Assembly (NCBI GenBank): GCA_026225945.1
Contig: JAMJFZ010000597.1
Span: 3,058,001 to 3,122,000, forward strand
DNA: 64,000 nt
DNA from: Cricetomys ansorgei
Taxonomy: Eukaryota > Chordata > Mammalia > Rodentia > Nesomyidae
Direction of reading: 5' to 3'
The notes beneath the pieces were generated by a model that had not been told where the DNA came from, did no database searches, and was given only the letters and a program-made list of their open reading frames with translations. How positions within the stretch are numbered: the first letter of the stretch is position 1; every line of letters begins with the position of its first letter. This document shows positions 1-10,458 of the stretch, piece after piece. The translations under genes and the position numbers were made by a program.

Positions 1-70
1 CCTTTAGGGTAATTTTCCTCCTCCATTACCACACCCAGTCTGGAGTCAGATACTGCATTGGTTGTCATGT

Positions 71-462
71 TATTTTGCTTTGTATTGCTGTGATAAAACA
101 TTGACCAAAACCAATTTGAGGAGAAAAGGGTTTATTTGGCTTACATTTCCCTGTCACAGTCCATCACTGAGGGAGTCGGGGCAGGGGCCATGGTTACTAT
201 AGATACAACACAGATACTATGGAGGAATGCTGTTTACTGGCTTGCTCTCCACTGTTTACTCAGCTTGGTTTCTTATACAACCCAGGACCACTCAGCCCAG
301 GGGTGGCACTGCCCACAGTAGACTGGACCCTCCCAATCAATCGTTCAGCAAGAAAATACCCCTAGAACTCAGGCCAATCAGATAGAGGCAATTCCTTACT
401 TGAGGTTCTGCCTTCCCTGGGTGACTCTAGTTTGTGTCAAGTTAACAAAAACCCAACCAGTC
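71..462 (+). repeat. Rodent interspersed repeat, copy 1 (about 390 bp)
   Basis: Shares order and wording with the copy at 7994-8381: tattgctgtgataaaaca, cacagtccatcactgaggg, acccaggaccactcagccc, gactctagtttgtgtcaagt. I recognise the sequence as a common rodent repeat but am unsure of its family name (LINE 3' end or LTR-like). Confidence 0.7.
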
Positions 463-540
463 ATCATGTCTCTTTATCTGCCTTTAGGCTAGAACATTTT
501 TCCTACTTCTCTCTGTCCCTAACAACAGGAACAATTTGAT

Positions 541-735
541 TAAGGGAGATGACTCAGCAGTTAAGAGCGTGTTCTGCTCTTCCAGAGAACCAGAGTTCAG
601 TTACCAGCCTGTAACCGCTCCTCCAGGGAGATCCAACCGCTCCGGCCTCCTCGGGCATGTGTACACACATTCACATACCCACACTTGGACACACACACAC
701 ACACACACATATGTAATTAAGAATAGTAAAAATAA
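541..735 (+). repeat. B2/B3-like SINE with AC tail
   Basis: gatgactcagcagttaagag...ctgctcttccagagaacc is a B2-type tRNA-derived head; a CA run at about 690-708 and an A-rich tail follow. Confidence 0.65.
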
Positions 736-2228
736 AACATTTTTAAAAGAATCCAGTCCCCTATCTCCTGACTTCATTTCATATAGCATTTGTTTTCCTG
801 ATGTTTCTCTATGGCCAAATTCAGGTCATTTATTCTCAGCCACAAGACTGTGTAGAGAACACTTCATCCTCCTCAGGGTATCACATCTGTCTGCACAGTG
901 TGTCCACCTGTTCCCGACTGGTAATGCGTTTCTGACCACACAGTCAAGGTGTTACCTGATTTATCCACTCTGTAACTTTTTTCCTCCTTTGAAACTCATG
1001 AACAGACGGTTGGGAGCCAATTTACGACTATGCAAATGTCCTGCTGCTCATCAGTTTCTCTCCAGAATTACCCTCCTAAGCAATGCTTACCTTCCAGGGG
1101 AATCAAAGAAAGTGCCACAGGCGCCATCTATGGGGCTGTCGTGACACTGCAACAGGGCTCTGAACCAAGAACTTTGTCGCATCTGCTTTTTGTCTGATGC
1201 CCAGAAACAATTTCAGTCTCAGACATGTTGAAAGAAGAGACTACAGACTCCTGTGTCACGAGGCCGAGTTCTAGTGCAACACTACCATTAACTCATGAGG
1301 CGCCTTAAGCAAGTGCCTCTCAAGACTTTAGAGCGTCCAGCGCAACTGAAGGTTGGATGACAAGAACTGAGTTACACATTTACACAACTAACATTTGTTG
1401 AGCAACTATAAACACTCTTTTAGAGTTGAGGCAAGGTCTCTGCTCTCAAGGAAGCTTGTACCCCATGAGGGTGACCCAGACAATGAACAGGGAACAAGTA
1501 CAGAAAATGGGTGAGTGTGCACTGCAGTGGGTACTATGACAACAGGAAAAGCGGATTGTGAGAGTATGCTTGAGAGTGTGGGGAAACTTACTGAGAAGAA
1601 AGTTTGCACTGAGGCAGGAAGGATGGTGTGGGAAGTTGGGGGGAGGGGGTTCTGTGTTGGGGAAGTTTATTTTTAGTTGTGTTTAAAATAATTGTTTTTG
1701 TGCACTGTTGGAAAAAGGGATGCCTAGGCCTTGGCATTTTGTATTGTCTGCAGGAGTTGGATTTCCGTGGGGGATGTTTGATTGCTTATGATCTGCATGT
1801 GCGATCAGTAGAACACCTGAGGAGTTCTGAAGGAATAAATACATGAGCTTAGACGCTCAGGGTTCCACTGTGAGTATGGCACTGGCCATGACGGTGGTTC
1901 CCTCTCCTGAGGTCTGTCAGGGTTTGAGCCTATGAATATGCCTCCTTGTTTCTCTTGATGAAATGCCACAGCAGCATACAACTACAGTTCTTGGCAGTGG
2001 GAAAAGAGCCAGGATGATGAGGCATTTGGTACTTTCCACTCACAAGTCTGTCCTTCCTTTGTAGGGTGGGAATGAGAGCATATCTCCAGGGTCTGTGAAG
2101 CAAAGGAAGGGAGGGAGGGAAAGAGATTGAGAGAGTGAGATTTTCTCTGACTTAACAAGGAGAGATTCTAGAAGAGATAACAAGGGAACTGGTTTTTGAA
2201 AGATGAGTTAAGATTTTGAAAGGTAGGG
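736..2228. other. Intergenic sequence with no recognised feature
   Basis: No gene, RNA or clear repeat seen. The open frames here lack family resemblance. Confidence 0.5.
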
Positions 2229-2392
2229 ACTAGATAATGGCTCAGTACACAGAAGCACCTGCTGACAAGTTTGAACAGCTGAGCTCAACTCCTGGGACCC
2301 ACATGCAAGTTGTCCTCTGACCTACACACACATCACGGCATTTTCACGTGCACATGGATGCACAACAAAAGCATAATAAATTTTTAAAGGTT
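2229..2392 (+). repeat. Degenerate B3/B4-type SINE
   Basis: ataatggctcagtacacagaagcacctgctgacaagtttgaa, a goods and diverged tRNA-like head, then gggacccacatgcaagttgtcctctgacc, typical of rodent B3/B4 elements. Confidence 0.55.
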
Positions 2393-2778
2393 TGAAAATG
2401 AAGAATACACAGCGAAGAAGAGCGTCTGTGATACTGAGTGAGTAGGGTCCAGAGCACATGTATTTGAATACTTGGCCCAGTTGGTGGTGCTGTTTACAGA
2501 GGTTATGGAGCTTTCAGCAGGTGCAGCTTTGCTGGAGGAAGCGTATCACTGGGGACAGGCTTTAAGAGCTTATAGCCTTCCAGTCCCACTCGCTTGCTCT
2601 GTGTCTCTGTGTGGTTGAAGATGTAATTTCTCAACTTCCTCTCCCACTCCCATTGCCTGCTGCCATGCCTTCCTGCCATTACGGACGCTTAATTCTCATT
2701 ATAACCCCAAATAAACTCATCCTTAAGTAGATTTAGGTCATGGAATTTATCACAGCAACAAAAAGTAACTAGTGCCCA

Positions 2779-2975
2779 GGCCGGGGAGGTGGCTCAGTGG
2801 TTAGGAGCCACGGCTGGTCTTGCAGAAGGTCAGTTTGGTTCTCAAGACCCACGTGGTGACTCACAACCTTCCATAACTTCGGTTCCAAAGGATCCGATGC
2901 CCTCTTCTGACCTCCGAGAGTTCCAGAGATCATACACACGCATATGTGCAGGTAAAACTCATAAAAATTAAATTA
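2779..2975 (+). repeat. B2 SINE
   Basis: ggaggtggctcagtggttag, then acccacgtggtgactcacaa and gatgccctcttctgacctcc, ending cataaaaattaaattaaa. B2 family, forward orientation. Confidence 0.8.
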
Positions 2976-5060
2976 AAATTTGTTTTGAGGAGCCAGTAGA
3001 ACATTCCACACAGTGTAGAGGAGGAAGTATAGTGGATGGCACTCAGGGTCACTGGCTGGGGCGCTTCAGAAACCCAGCAAGGTCAGTTTTGAAAGCGCCC
3101 TCGTGCGGTGGGAATTCTTCACCATTGTCAGACCCTGATCCCTAAGAATAGCTCCTTGGTTTAGAGGCTGCGTGGCCCTTGGTGCTGTCTCCTAAGAGGC
3201 CCGCCCTTTCTCAGTGCCCTAGCTAACAAGGAGCACTAGGGGATGAGCAGCTTTGGGGAGGAGCCATTTTCTCAGCGCTTTATCCTCACCAAGAGCCATT
3301 TGAAGTCTCAAACTGTTACTGCTCTGTTAGTCTGGGGTCGGCTCTCCTCTGGAAGCAAAATGCTCTTCCAAACAACAGACTTATGTATTGTCTACCTTCT
3401 TGAACCCAGGCAGCATCCCATGCCAAAAGCTACGCCACGCCTCTTCTCCGTCTCCCTTTCTAGTCCTCCACTGGCTTTGGTGGGAAAGCCACAGTCTTAG
3501 AGTCTTATCCATTTAAAAGATTTAACAGGCACCATGCTACTGATTTTACATTTTCCCTGAAATGCTTTAAGCCATTCAAGGTTCTAACAAAAGATAGTAT
3601 GTCCATAGTTTATCCTAAGGCTGACTTTTAACAAACCTTCAGTATTTAAGTATTCTCTACTTTACCTTTCGGTATTTGGGGTCAAAAGGCAATTCCATTT
3701 TCAAACCCTACTCTATTTTCTCTCAATCTTGCTTGACGGCAAGGCAATCACTTTCTGAACCCATGTCTTGATAAACAGAATTTTGGGTAGCGTAGTTTAG
3801 TAAAGCTCTGTTTTCTGATTTTCTCAAAGTATTCAAATCATTAAATACATGATCCGCCTCCCAAGTTAGCACAGACTATAGGTTTACCAAATGTTTCTCC
3901 TTACGTAACATTAACCACCATCTTCCTAGTCACCAAATCAACTAATTTGCTATATACCAAAGCCAACACATGGATCCTAGGGTTTTGTTGCTAATCCCTC
4001 CATCCCCAAAGAAAGTTAAATTGCCTTCTGCTGTAGGTTAGTTTATGCTACACTGATGAATGCCCTTCAATTCTCACAGTCTTAACAGAAATCCTCACAA
4101 ACGTAAAATCTGCTAGATATATAGGCAAACTTCCAAAACATATAGTCTCTATACCCCAGCACAGCATACCAGACTGCTCAAACCTAAGCACCTTTGTGTC
4201 AATATGCACTCATAACCATCTCAGCAAGAAAGAGAAAACAAATGAAAAATCAGAAATCAAATACGTGTAGCCTACATTGCTACAACCTACATTGCTTCCC
4301 CTCGTATTTCAGGGACCAAATCAAGTCTCATAAACGCATTTAAAATACAGGCTGTAAGGTGGTGCAATCCCAGGTTCTTGAAGAGAACCCCTAGAAATGC
4401 TGAAAAGTTCATGTCTACCCCTCCGCTGTATGTCAGAGCTTCCCTCTGCCTTTTGTGCTGTAGCTTCAATGCTGTGTCTGTTTCTTAGGTTTCCTAGTCA
4501 GTGTGTTGTGTTCTGCATGTTAGATCTTGCACTCCTTCTAGAAAGTTCTCAGACATGCTCTTCAGTGTTCCTCTCCCTACTTCTCCAGAATGTAGATATA
4601 CTAAAAGATGGTCATTCCACCTTCCATATTGCTTAATTCCTCATTCTGTGCCCTGGGCCTACCTGGAGCTCCAATCTGAGTTTTGCTGTTGCTTATGATT
4701 ATCGCTCTAAGTGAGACTTTCCATGCTAACTGTTGTCAATTCATATTTTGTTGAAGTTAAAACATAGGAACTCTGAGCGTTGTTACTCCCTACCCCCTAG
4801 ATGATTGATATTCATTTCTGCTAAGACAGTGTATGGGTCCAGACCTAGTGTAGAAGTCTCAGGATGAGAATGACTGAAACCATGTCACAGTGTTCTTGCT
4901 GGAGGACTTGGAGGACAAGCAATTTCACATAAACATGTCCCAGAGCAGATATCTTATTGCTGCTCAAAACCAAGTGGCTAAAACTTACTCAAAAGACACG
5001 ATAAAGTCATAGAGGTGAAAGGTCTGAGGGGAAGGATTCTGACTAAAATTAAGAAGACAT
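2976..5060. other. Intergenic sequence with no recognised feature
   Basis: About 2 kb of mostly unique sequence, AT-rich around 3.5-4.3 kb. No splice-supported exon or conserved motif was recognised on either strand. Confidence 0.5.
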
Positions 5061-5205
5061 AGCCAGAAGTGGTGGTGAGGCCTTTCATCTCAGTATTCAG
5101 GAGGCAGAAGCTGACAGATCTCTATGAGTTCCAGGCTAGCCTTGTCTACATAATGAGTTCCAGGCCAACCAAGATTACATAGTGAGAACCTCCATTTAAA
5201 AAAAT
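5061..5205 (+). repeat. B1 SINE, forward
   Basis: agccagaagtggtggtgagg...gttccaggctagccttgtct; degenerate B1 whose A-rich tail leads directly into the GGT/GAT satellite. Confidence 0.75.
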
Positions 5206-5215
5206 TAAGATGATA

Positions 5216-5876
5216 ATGGTGGAGGTGGTGGTGGTGTGATGATGATGATGATGATGAGGTGGTGGTGGAGGTGGTGGTGATGATGGTGGAGGTGGTGGTG
5301 GAGGTGGTGGTGATGATGGTGGAGGTGGTGGTGGAGGTGGTGGTGATGATGGTGGAGGTGGTGGTGGAGGTGGTGGTGATGATGGTGGAGGTGGTGGTGG
5401 AGGTGGTGATGATGGTGGATGGTGGAGGTGGTGGTGATGATGGTGGAGGTGGTGGAGGTGGTGGTGATGATGGTGGAGGTGGTGGAGGTGGTGGTGGTGG
5501 TGGTGATGGTGGTGGTGGTGGTGGTGTGGTGGTGGTGGTGATGATGGTGGAGGTGGTGGTGGTGGTGGTGGTGGTGGCGGTGGTGGGTGATGGTGGTGGT
5601 GGTGGTGGTGATGATGGTGGAGGTGGTGGAGGTGGTGGTGGTGATGATGGTGATGGTGGTGGTGGTGGTGGTGATGGTGGTGGTGGTGGTGGTGGTGGTG
5701 GTGGTGGTGGGTGATGGTGGTGGTGGGGGTGATGATGGTGATGGTGGTGGTGGTGGTGGGTGGTGGTGGTGGGTGATGTGATGGTGGTGGTGGTGGTGGT
5801 GGTGGTGGTGTGGTGGTGGGGTGATGATGGTGGTGGTGGTGGTGGTGGTGGTGGTGGTGGTGCTGATGATGATGAT
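5216..5876 (+). repeat. 660-bp GGT/GGA/GAT trinucleotide satellite
   Basis: Almost wholly built from GGT, GGA and GAT triplets on the plus strand. Near 5270-5405 there is a higher-order 33-bp unit (gatgatggtggaggtggtgg then tggaggtggtggt) in about four tandem copies. Probably grew from the tail of the adjacent B1. Open frames of poly-Val, poly-Gly, poly-His or poly-Pro through it are artefacts. Confidence 0.95.
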
Positions 5877-6097
5877 GGATACTGGCATTAATGTGCAAGC
5901 AGCCTCTAGAGAGCAGTTACGTGCTGTCAGTTCTTACCCCAGGAGGCTCTATGACACACATCAAAAATGAAAATGCACCTATAGCCAGTAGAAACCAATT
6001 TTTACTTCAAAAGTTTAATATCATTTTTTTTTAATTTTGTGTTTTAATTTGACCAGAAGTAATTCAGTTTACACTGGGCTTGGGTTATTTAACAATT

Positions 6098-6243
6098 TTT
6101 CTTTTTCTGAGACAGGGTCTCTCTACACAGCCTTGACTGTCCCGGAACTCATTATGTAGACCAGGCTGGCCTCAAACTCAAGAGATCGCCTGTCTCTGCC
6201 TCCCTGCTGTTGGGATTAAAGGTGTGCTCTCCCACACTTGACC
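6098..6243 (-). repeat. B1 SINE, antisense
   Basis: ctgagacagggtctctctac...gtagaccaggctggcctcaa...gggattaaaggtgtgctct, the reverse complement of B1. Confidence 0.85.
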
Positions 6244-6424
6244 TTAACAGTTAAATGTTTAATGCAACTGTGTAGCTTACAGACGTTTAATTAAAACTTT
6301 TTAAACACGGGCTGGCTTAGACTTACAGCAATCCCCACCTGCCTCTGCTTCCTGAATGCTGGGAAGACAGGCTTGTGCCACCGCTCTGGGCTTAATAAGG
6401 CATATCTTTATGTTTTCCCTTTTT

Positions 6425-6580
6425 TGATTACGTTTATTTAGAGTGCATGTATGTACGTGAGTGGGTGTACACACATCATGGTTTTCAAGTGGAAGTCAGA
6501 GGACAACTTTTGAAACAGTCTATCATGTGAGTTCAGAGGACTGAACTCAGGATACATACATCTCATGCCTGGATAACACA
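6425..6580 (-). repeat. Degenerate antisense B3/B4-type SINE
   Basis: agtggaagtcagaggacaac and gttcagaggactgaactcag are the reverse of a B3/B4 body. The tRNA-like head is hardly recognisable. Confidence 0.5.
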
Positions 6581-7339
6581 TGGGCCAGGTGTGGAGGCAA
6601 AGGGTACCATCCTGCAGGCCTGTGGTCTGGGGCAAGCTAGAAGCTTGCCACAGAACCCAAGTACCAGGGATCAAAGGCTCAGTGTCGCTAGAGAACACTA
6701 GCCCTGAAATGAGGGAAAAACACAGACAACAGCACAAGAAAGAAGGGAGTGTCAGACTCTTACACAGGTCTGGAAGGGCTTGAGATTTCCAGGCCTCAGC
6801 TGGAGCATTAAAACCCATAAGCATGATCTTTCCTGGCTCACCTGACACTGCATTCCTATCTTCCCCCCCATGCCTGGCTGCTATGGCAAGGTGAGAGGGA
6901 AAATATGTTAAAGCAGAGGGCTGCTGAGTCAGGTGACATTTGGGACAGTCAAATGAGTATCTATCACAGGATATCTAGCTCTGGAGCTCAGACGTGTGTC
7001 CATGACTTCTATCCAACTCTCAAATTTTCTGCACCAGAATGATTAGTTACAAGGCATATAAGCCAGTTCTTACTAATTTAAACAGAAAAAATGGATTTTT
7101 TTTTTATTAAAAGAGCTTTTATGTAGTTCTCAGATCGAGAGGGTCAGAGAGTTATGCTCAGAGCTCCATCAAGGCCAGAAACAATTCATGGAACCATGCT
7201 TAGATTCTGCTGCTAAAGGAACCGTCACTACCACCAGCACCCAGGGCTTCATCCGCTACTGCCGCCATGGAAACCCCACATCCCTATAGCCACACCCAAC
7301 TCCCTGGAAATGGAGTTTCAGGAAGTTGTGAATGGCTGA

Positions 7340-7915
7340 ATGTGGGTGCTCTGGACTGGAACTCAGTCCTATGGAAGACCAGTACTAACTCTTAGCCACT
7401 GAGCTATATTTCCAGATCCTTAGTTACTTCTTAAAAAACGACCACCAGCTTGAAGGGATGCTTCAAAATCAAGATTCTAAAGTACTTTAGAATTTTAGAA
7501 TTTAGAATAATTTTAGTATTCTGAAGTATAAAGCATCCATATCTCCCTGTCTTCCCTCCCCTCTAAGAGTGTGTGTGTATTTATGCATAACATCCATGTA
7601 TTTATGTGTGTGTTTATATGTGTATGTGTGTATTTATGCATGTATGTGTTCCTGTGGGTATGGGTGTGGGTGTGTGGAGATCAGACAACAGCTGGTGTCT
7701 TCCTCACTTTTTTTTGAGCCAGGGTCCCTCAGTGAACTTGGAACTCACCAATTCCGGAAGCTTATTGGCTAGCCAATAAGCTCCAGGAATCCTGTTGTAT
7801 CCACCCACCCACTCTCAGCACTGAGATAAGATGCAGGCCACCATGCCCAGCTTTTGCATGGGTGCTGGAGTCCAAAGCATTTTACCTAGTGAGATATCTC
7901 CCAGTCCAAGCTTCT
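7340..7915 (-). repeat. Degenerate SINE cluster and TG/TA-rich tract
   Basis: Contains two antisense SINE ends (cttagccactgagctatatt near 7395; ttttttgagccagggtccct near 7710 with tagtgagatatctcccagtc near 7890) and a TG/TA-rich stretch at about 7570-7680. Individual boundaries are uncertain. Confidence 0.45.
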
Positions 7916-7993
7916 ACAGTGAAGAGTAAGCTGTGCCACCCAAGATTCCTTAGGTGGAGTATCCACCAAAAATAGGAAAGGAGTCACTTTAAT

Positions 7994-8381
7994 ATGCTTT
8001 CTATGGGTGTGATAAAACACTGCCCAAAAACATGTGGAGGAAAGGGATATTTGCCTGCCTTGCATTTTCCACATCACAGTCTATCACTGAGGGGAGTCAG
8101 GGTAGGAGCTCAAGGATAGGGTGAGATAGGAATCATGGAGAAAAGCATCTTACTGGCTTGTTCACCTGGCTTGCTCAGCTGGCCTTCTTATATAACCCAG
8201 GACCACTTGCCCAGGGCGGCACTGCCCCAGTGGGCTAGATCCCTTCCAATTCAATCATTAATCAAGAAATCAACCCACAGACATGTCTGTAGAGACAATC
8301 TGATGGAGACAATTCCTTAATCCAGGTTGTTCTTCCCAGGTGGCTCTAGTTTGTATAATGCTGACAAAATTCAACTAGCAG
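7994..8381 (+). repeat. Rodent interspersed repeat, copy 2
   Basis: Second, more diverged copy of the element at 71-462, same orientation: gtgataaaacactgcccaaa, acatcacagtctatcactga, acccaggaccacttgcccag, ggctctagtttgta. Confidence 0.7.
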
Positions 8382-8555
8382 ACTGTTTTACTCCGTGACA
8401 GTCTTTACATTCACCACGAACTATCCCCACCAAACAGCTAGAAACTAATGCAGCTTGAGCAGAAAGTCAGAGAGGAATATCGCTCTATCAAGAAGCTTCT
8501 TTTTGTTTCTGTTTACATGTTTATTCAGTTTGGGAGGGCTGGTTTGGGGGTTGTT

Positions 8556-8668
8556 GTTTGTTTTGAGACAGGGTCTCACTATGTAGCCCAGGCTGGCCTA
8601 GAAGGACCAATCCTCCTGCCTCAGCTTCCCTGGTGCTGGACTTATAGGTGCACACCCACACCTGCACT
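8556..8668 (-). repeat. B1 SINE fragment, antisense
   Basis: ttttgagacagggtctcact, atgtagcccaggctggccta, then tcctgcctcagcttccctgg. Confidence 0.8.
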
Positions 8669-8986
8669 ACACAGGACACAAAACTTCCTTGAAGTGTCTT
8701 TACCTGGCAATGAGAAGCGGGTTCTCATAAATGTGTTTTCCCTAACTCTACCTCAGGCCTGCTGCCTGCATTTTGAAGAGGAGGCTGTATTCGTGCGCTA
8801 AGAGCAGCTGTACTCTCCCCTTCCAAAAGGGCTTCTTTAGCGCATGCTCTTATTGATGCTGGAATCCAGGCTCCAAAAGTATATGAAGCAGGTTCAATGA
8901 TAGTCACAAAACAAACAAAAATAAAATAAAACAAACAAACAAAAAACACTCTAGGACACAGTTGCTGGTAAAGGAAAATGTTAGTT

Positions 8987-8992
8987 TTTATT
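8987..8992 (-). terminator. Poly(A) signal AATAAA with U/GU-rich downstream element
   Basis: On the minus strand AATAAA is followed after about 40-50 nt by a run of TTTTTTGTTTGTTTG and TTTATTTTATTTTTG, a typical downstream U/GU element. Cleavage is expected around 8965-8975. It is the first strong signal/downstream pair beyond the stop codon and the likely 3' end of TRIM66. Confidence 0.5.
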
Positions 8993-10317
8993 TGATTTTG
9001 AATGTGTGGGTCCATTTAAAATCAATTATGCTTCCCCTTAAGTCCCTTCCTTGTGCCCCTAGCCACTTTGGATCAAACAGCCATGTCTAGGAAAGACATA
9101 GAAGGAATGTGTCCAGACCCCCGAGAAGGCTACAGCTTGAGGTATGGGCTTATGGCTCAAGAAGCAGCACCAGCCAATGAAGACTTTCTTCAAAGCAGTG
9201 CAATTTGGCCTGTAGAGTTTGTTGGCCTGCCTGGTTGGGATCCTCTAGCTGTGGCCCCACCCACCAGAGTTCTTCTGTTCCTGTGTGGCCTGGGCTTCAG
9301 AGTTAGAACCATAGTTGTCGTCTTTAGAGCTGTAGAATCTCTGAGAGATCCCTGACTTTATAGATGAAGGAATTGTACCCAAGGTCACACCACTCATCAT
9401 TTACAATGCCAAAATTGAGATTCCCAAACTCTCAAGTCAGATGTCCTTCTACAATACCTCCAAGAAAGCAACTGCCATCTGCCTCAAGCTCCCGTAACAT
9501 CTGAAGTAAGCGGACAGTTGATGATCAACACAGATGAGAAAGACCTATGGGAAGGGTCTAGCAGAGTCAGGCTCAGCTCAGGTGAGAAACCACAGCACTG
9601 TCTCCCCTCTTCCCTCAGGTGGTCATGGTGACAGACTCCCACCCTGCCAGGATTTCCTGGCTGCATCATTGAACCATGCATGGAAGCATGCTTTCCCATG
9701 ATCCTCAACCCCCTGCTGACTGAGGCAGGTTCCAGTTGGTACGGATCATAGTGGTGAGCCATCCACCAGTGTGAGAATCCAGTTGAGTCAGGAGGCAGGT
9801 TGCATGCTTCAGAATCCAGCCCTCACTTAAACTGACTGAGGTGGGGGCTCTTAACAAACAGATCTGTGTCTCTACGTTCACCTGGGAGCAACAGAGGGAA
9901 GGAGTCGCAGACTCAGAACTCTCTGCGGGTGCTCAAACAGGCTCACCACAGGAGAACCAAATCCAGGAAGAAGGGATTCATGGAAAAACAAGAGAGGAGG
10001 AATCAGAAGCAGCTATGATTCTTCTTGCTTACCCAGGCCCTGGAGAGGAGGAAATGATGACAGCCAGGCACATCCCTCTGTCTAGGTTTTAAACAAGCTC
10101 AGCCCTTGAGGCTGAGATAAAATAATGTAACAACCTTGGATGTCATAAAAGATGAGTGAAGAGGGTGCTGCATGAAGGGAATGATGGGTGGGCTGAGATG
10201 CTGTGCAGAGTTCGAGACAGTGGGAAGTGAAAGGCATTTCATTTGGCAACTGGGTAGTCACTGAGTCTCATGAAAATCTGTAGAGGAAGAGGAACCAAAG
10301 AAAGCATTCTTTCTGTT

Positions 10318-10458
10318 GTTCAGTTTTTGAGACAGGGTCTCACCGTGTAGCTCTGGCTGGCCTGGAACTCACATGTAGACCAAGCTGGCCTTGAACTCCC
10401 AGAGGTCCACCAGCCTCTGCCTCCAGAGTACTGGGGTTAAAGATGTATGCCCAGCCAA
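10318..10458 (-). repeat. B1 SINE, antisense, inside the putative 3' UTR
   Basis: gttcagtttttgagacaggg...cctggaactcacatgtagac...tactggggttaaagatg. The only clear SINE between 9 and 14 kb. Confidence 0.85.

Noticed and set aside
536..1144. 202-codon plus-strand frame
   Set aside because: Begins inside a SINE and CA tract and shows no family resemblance; no splice or conservation signal.
5146..5898. Long frames of poly-His/Pro/Thr (minus) and poly-Val/Gly (plus)
   Set aside because: They are translations of the GGT/GAT satellite in every frame; no start context, no flanking coding sequence.
1..8970. 5' exons of the neighbouring gene (Stk33 by mouse synteny from memory)
   Set aside because: No CpG-rich promoter, kinase motif or supported exon could be found in this stretch.
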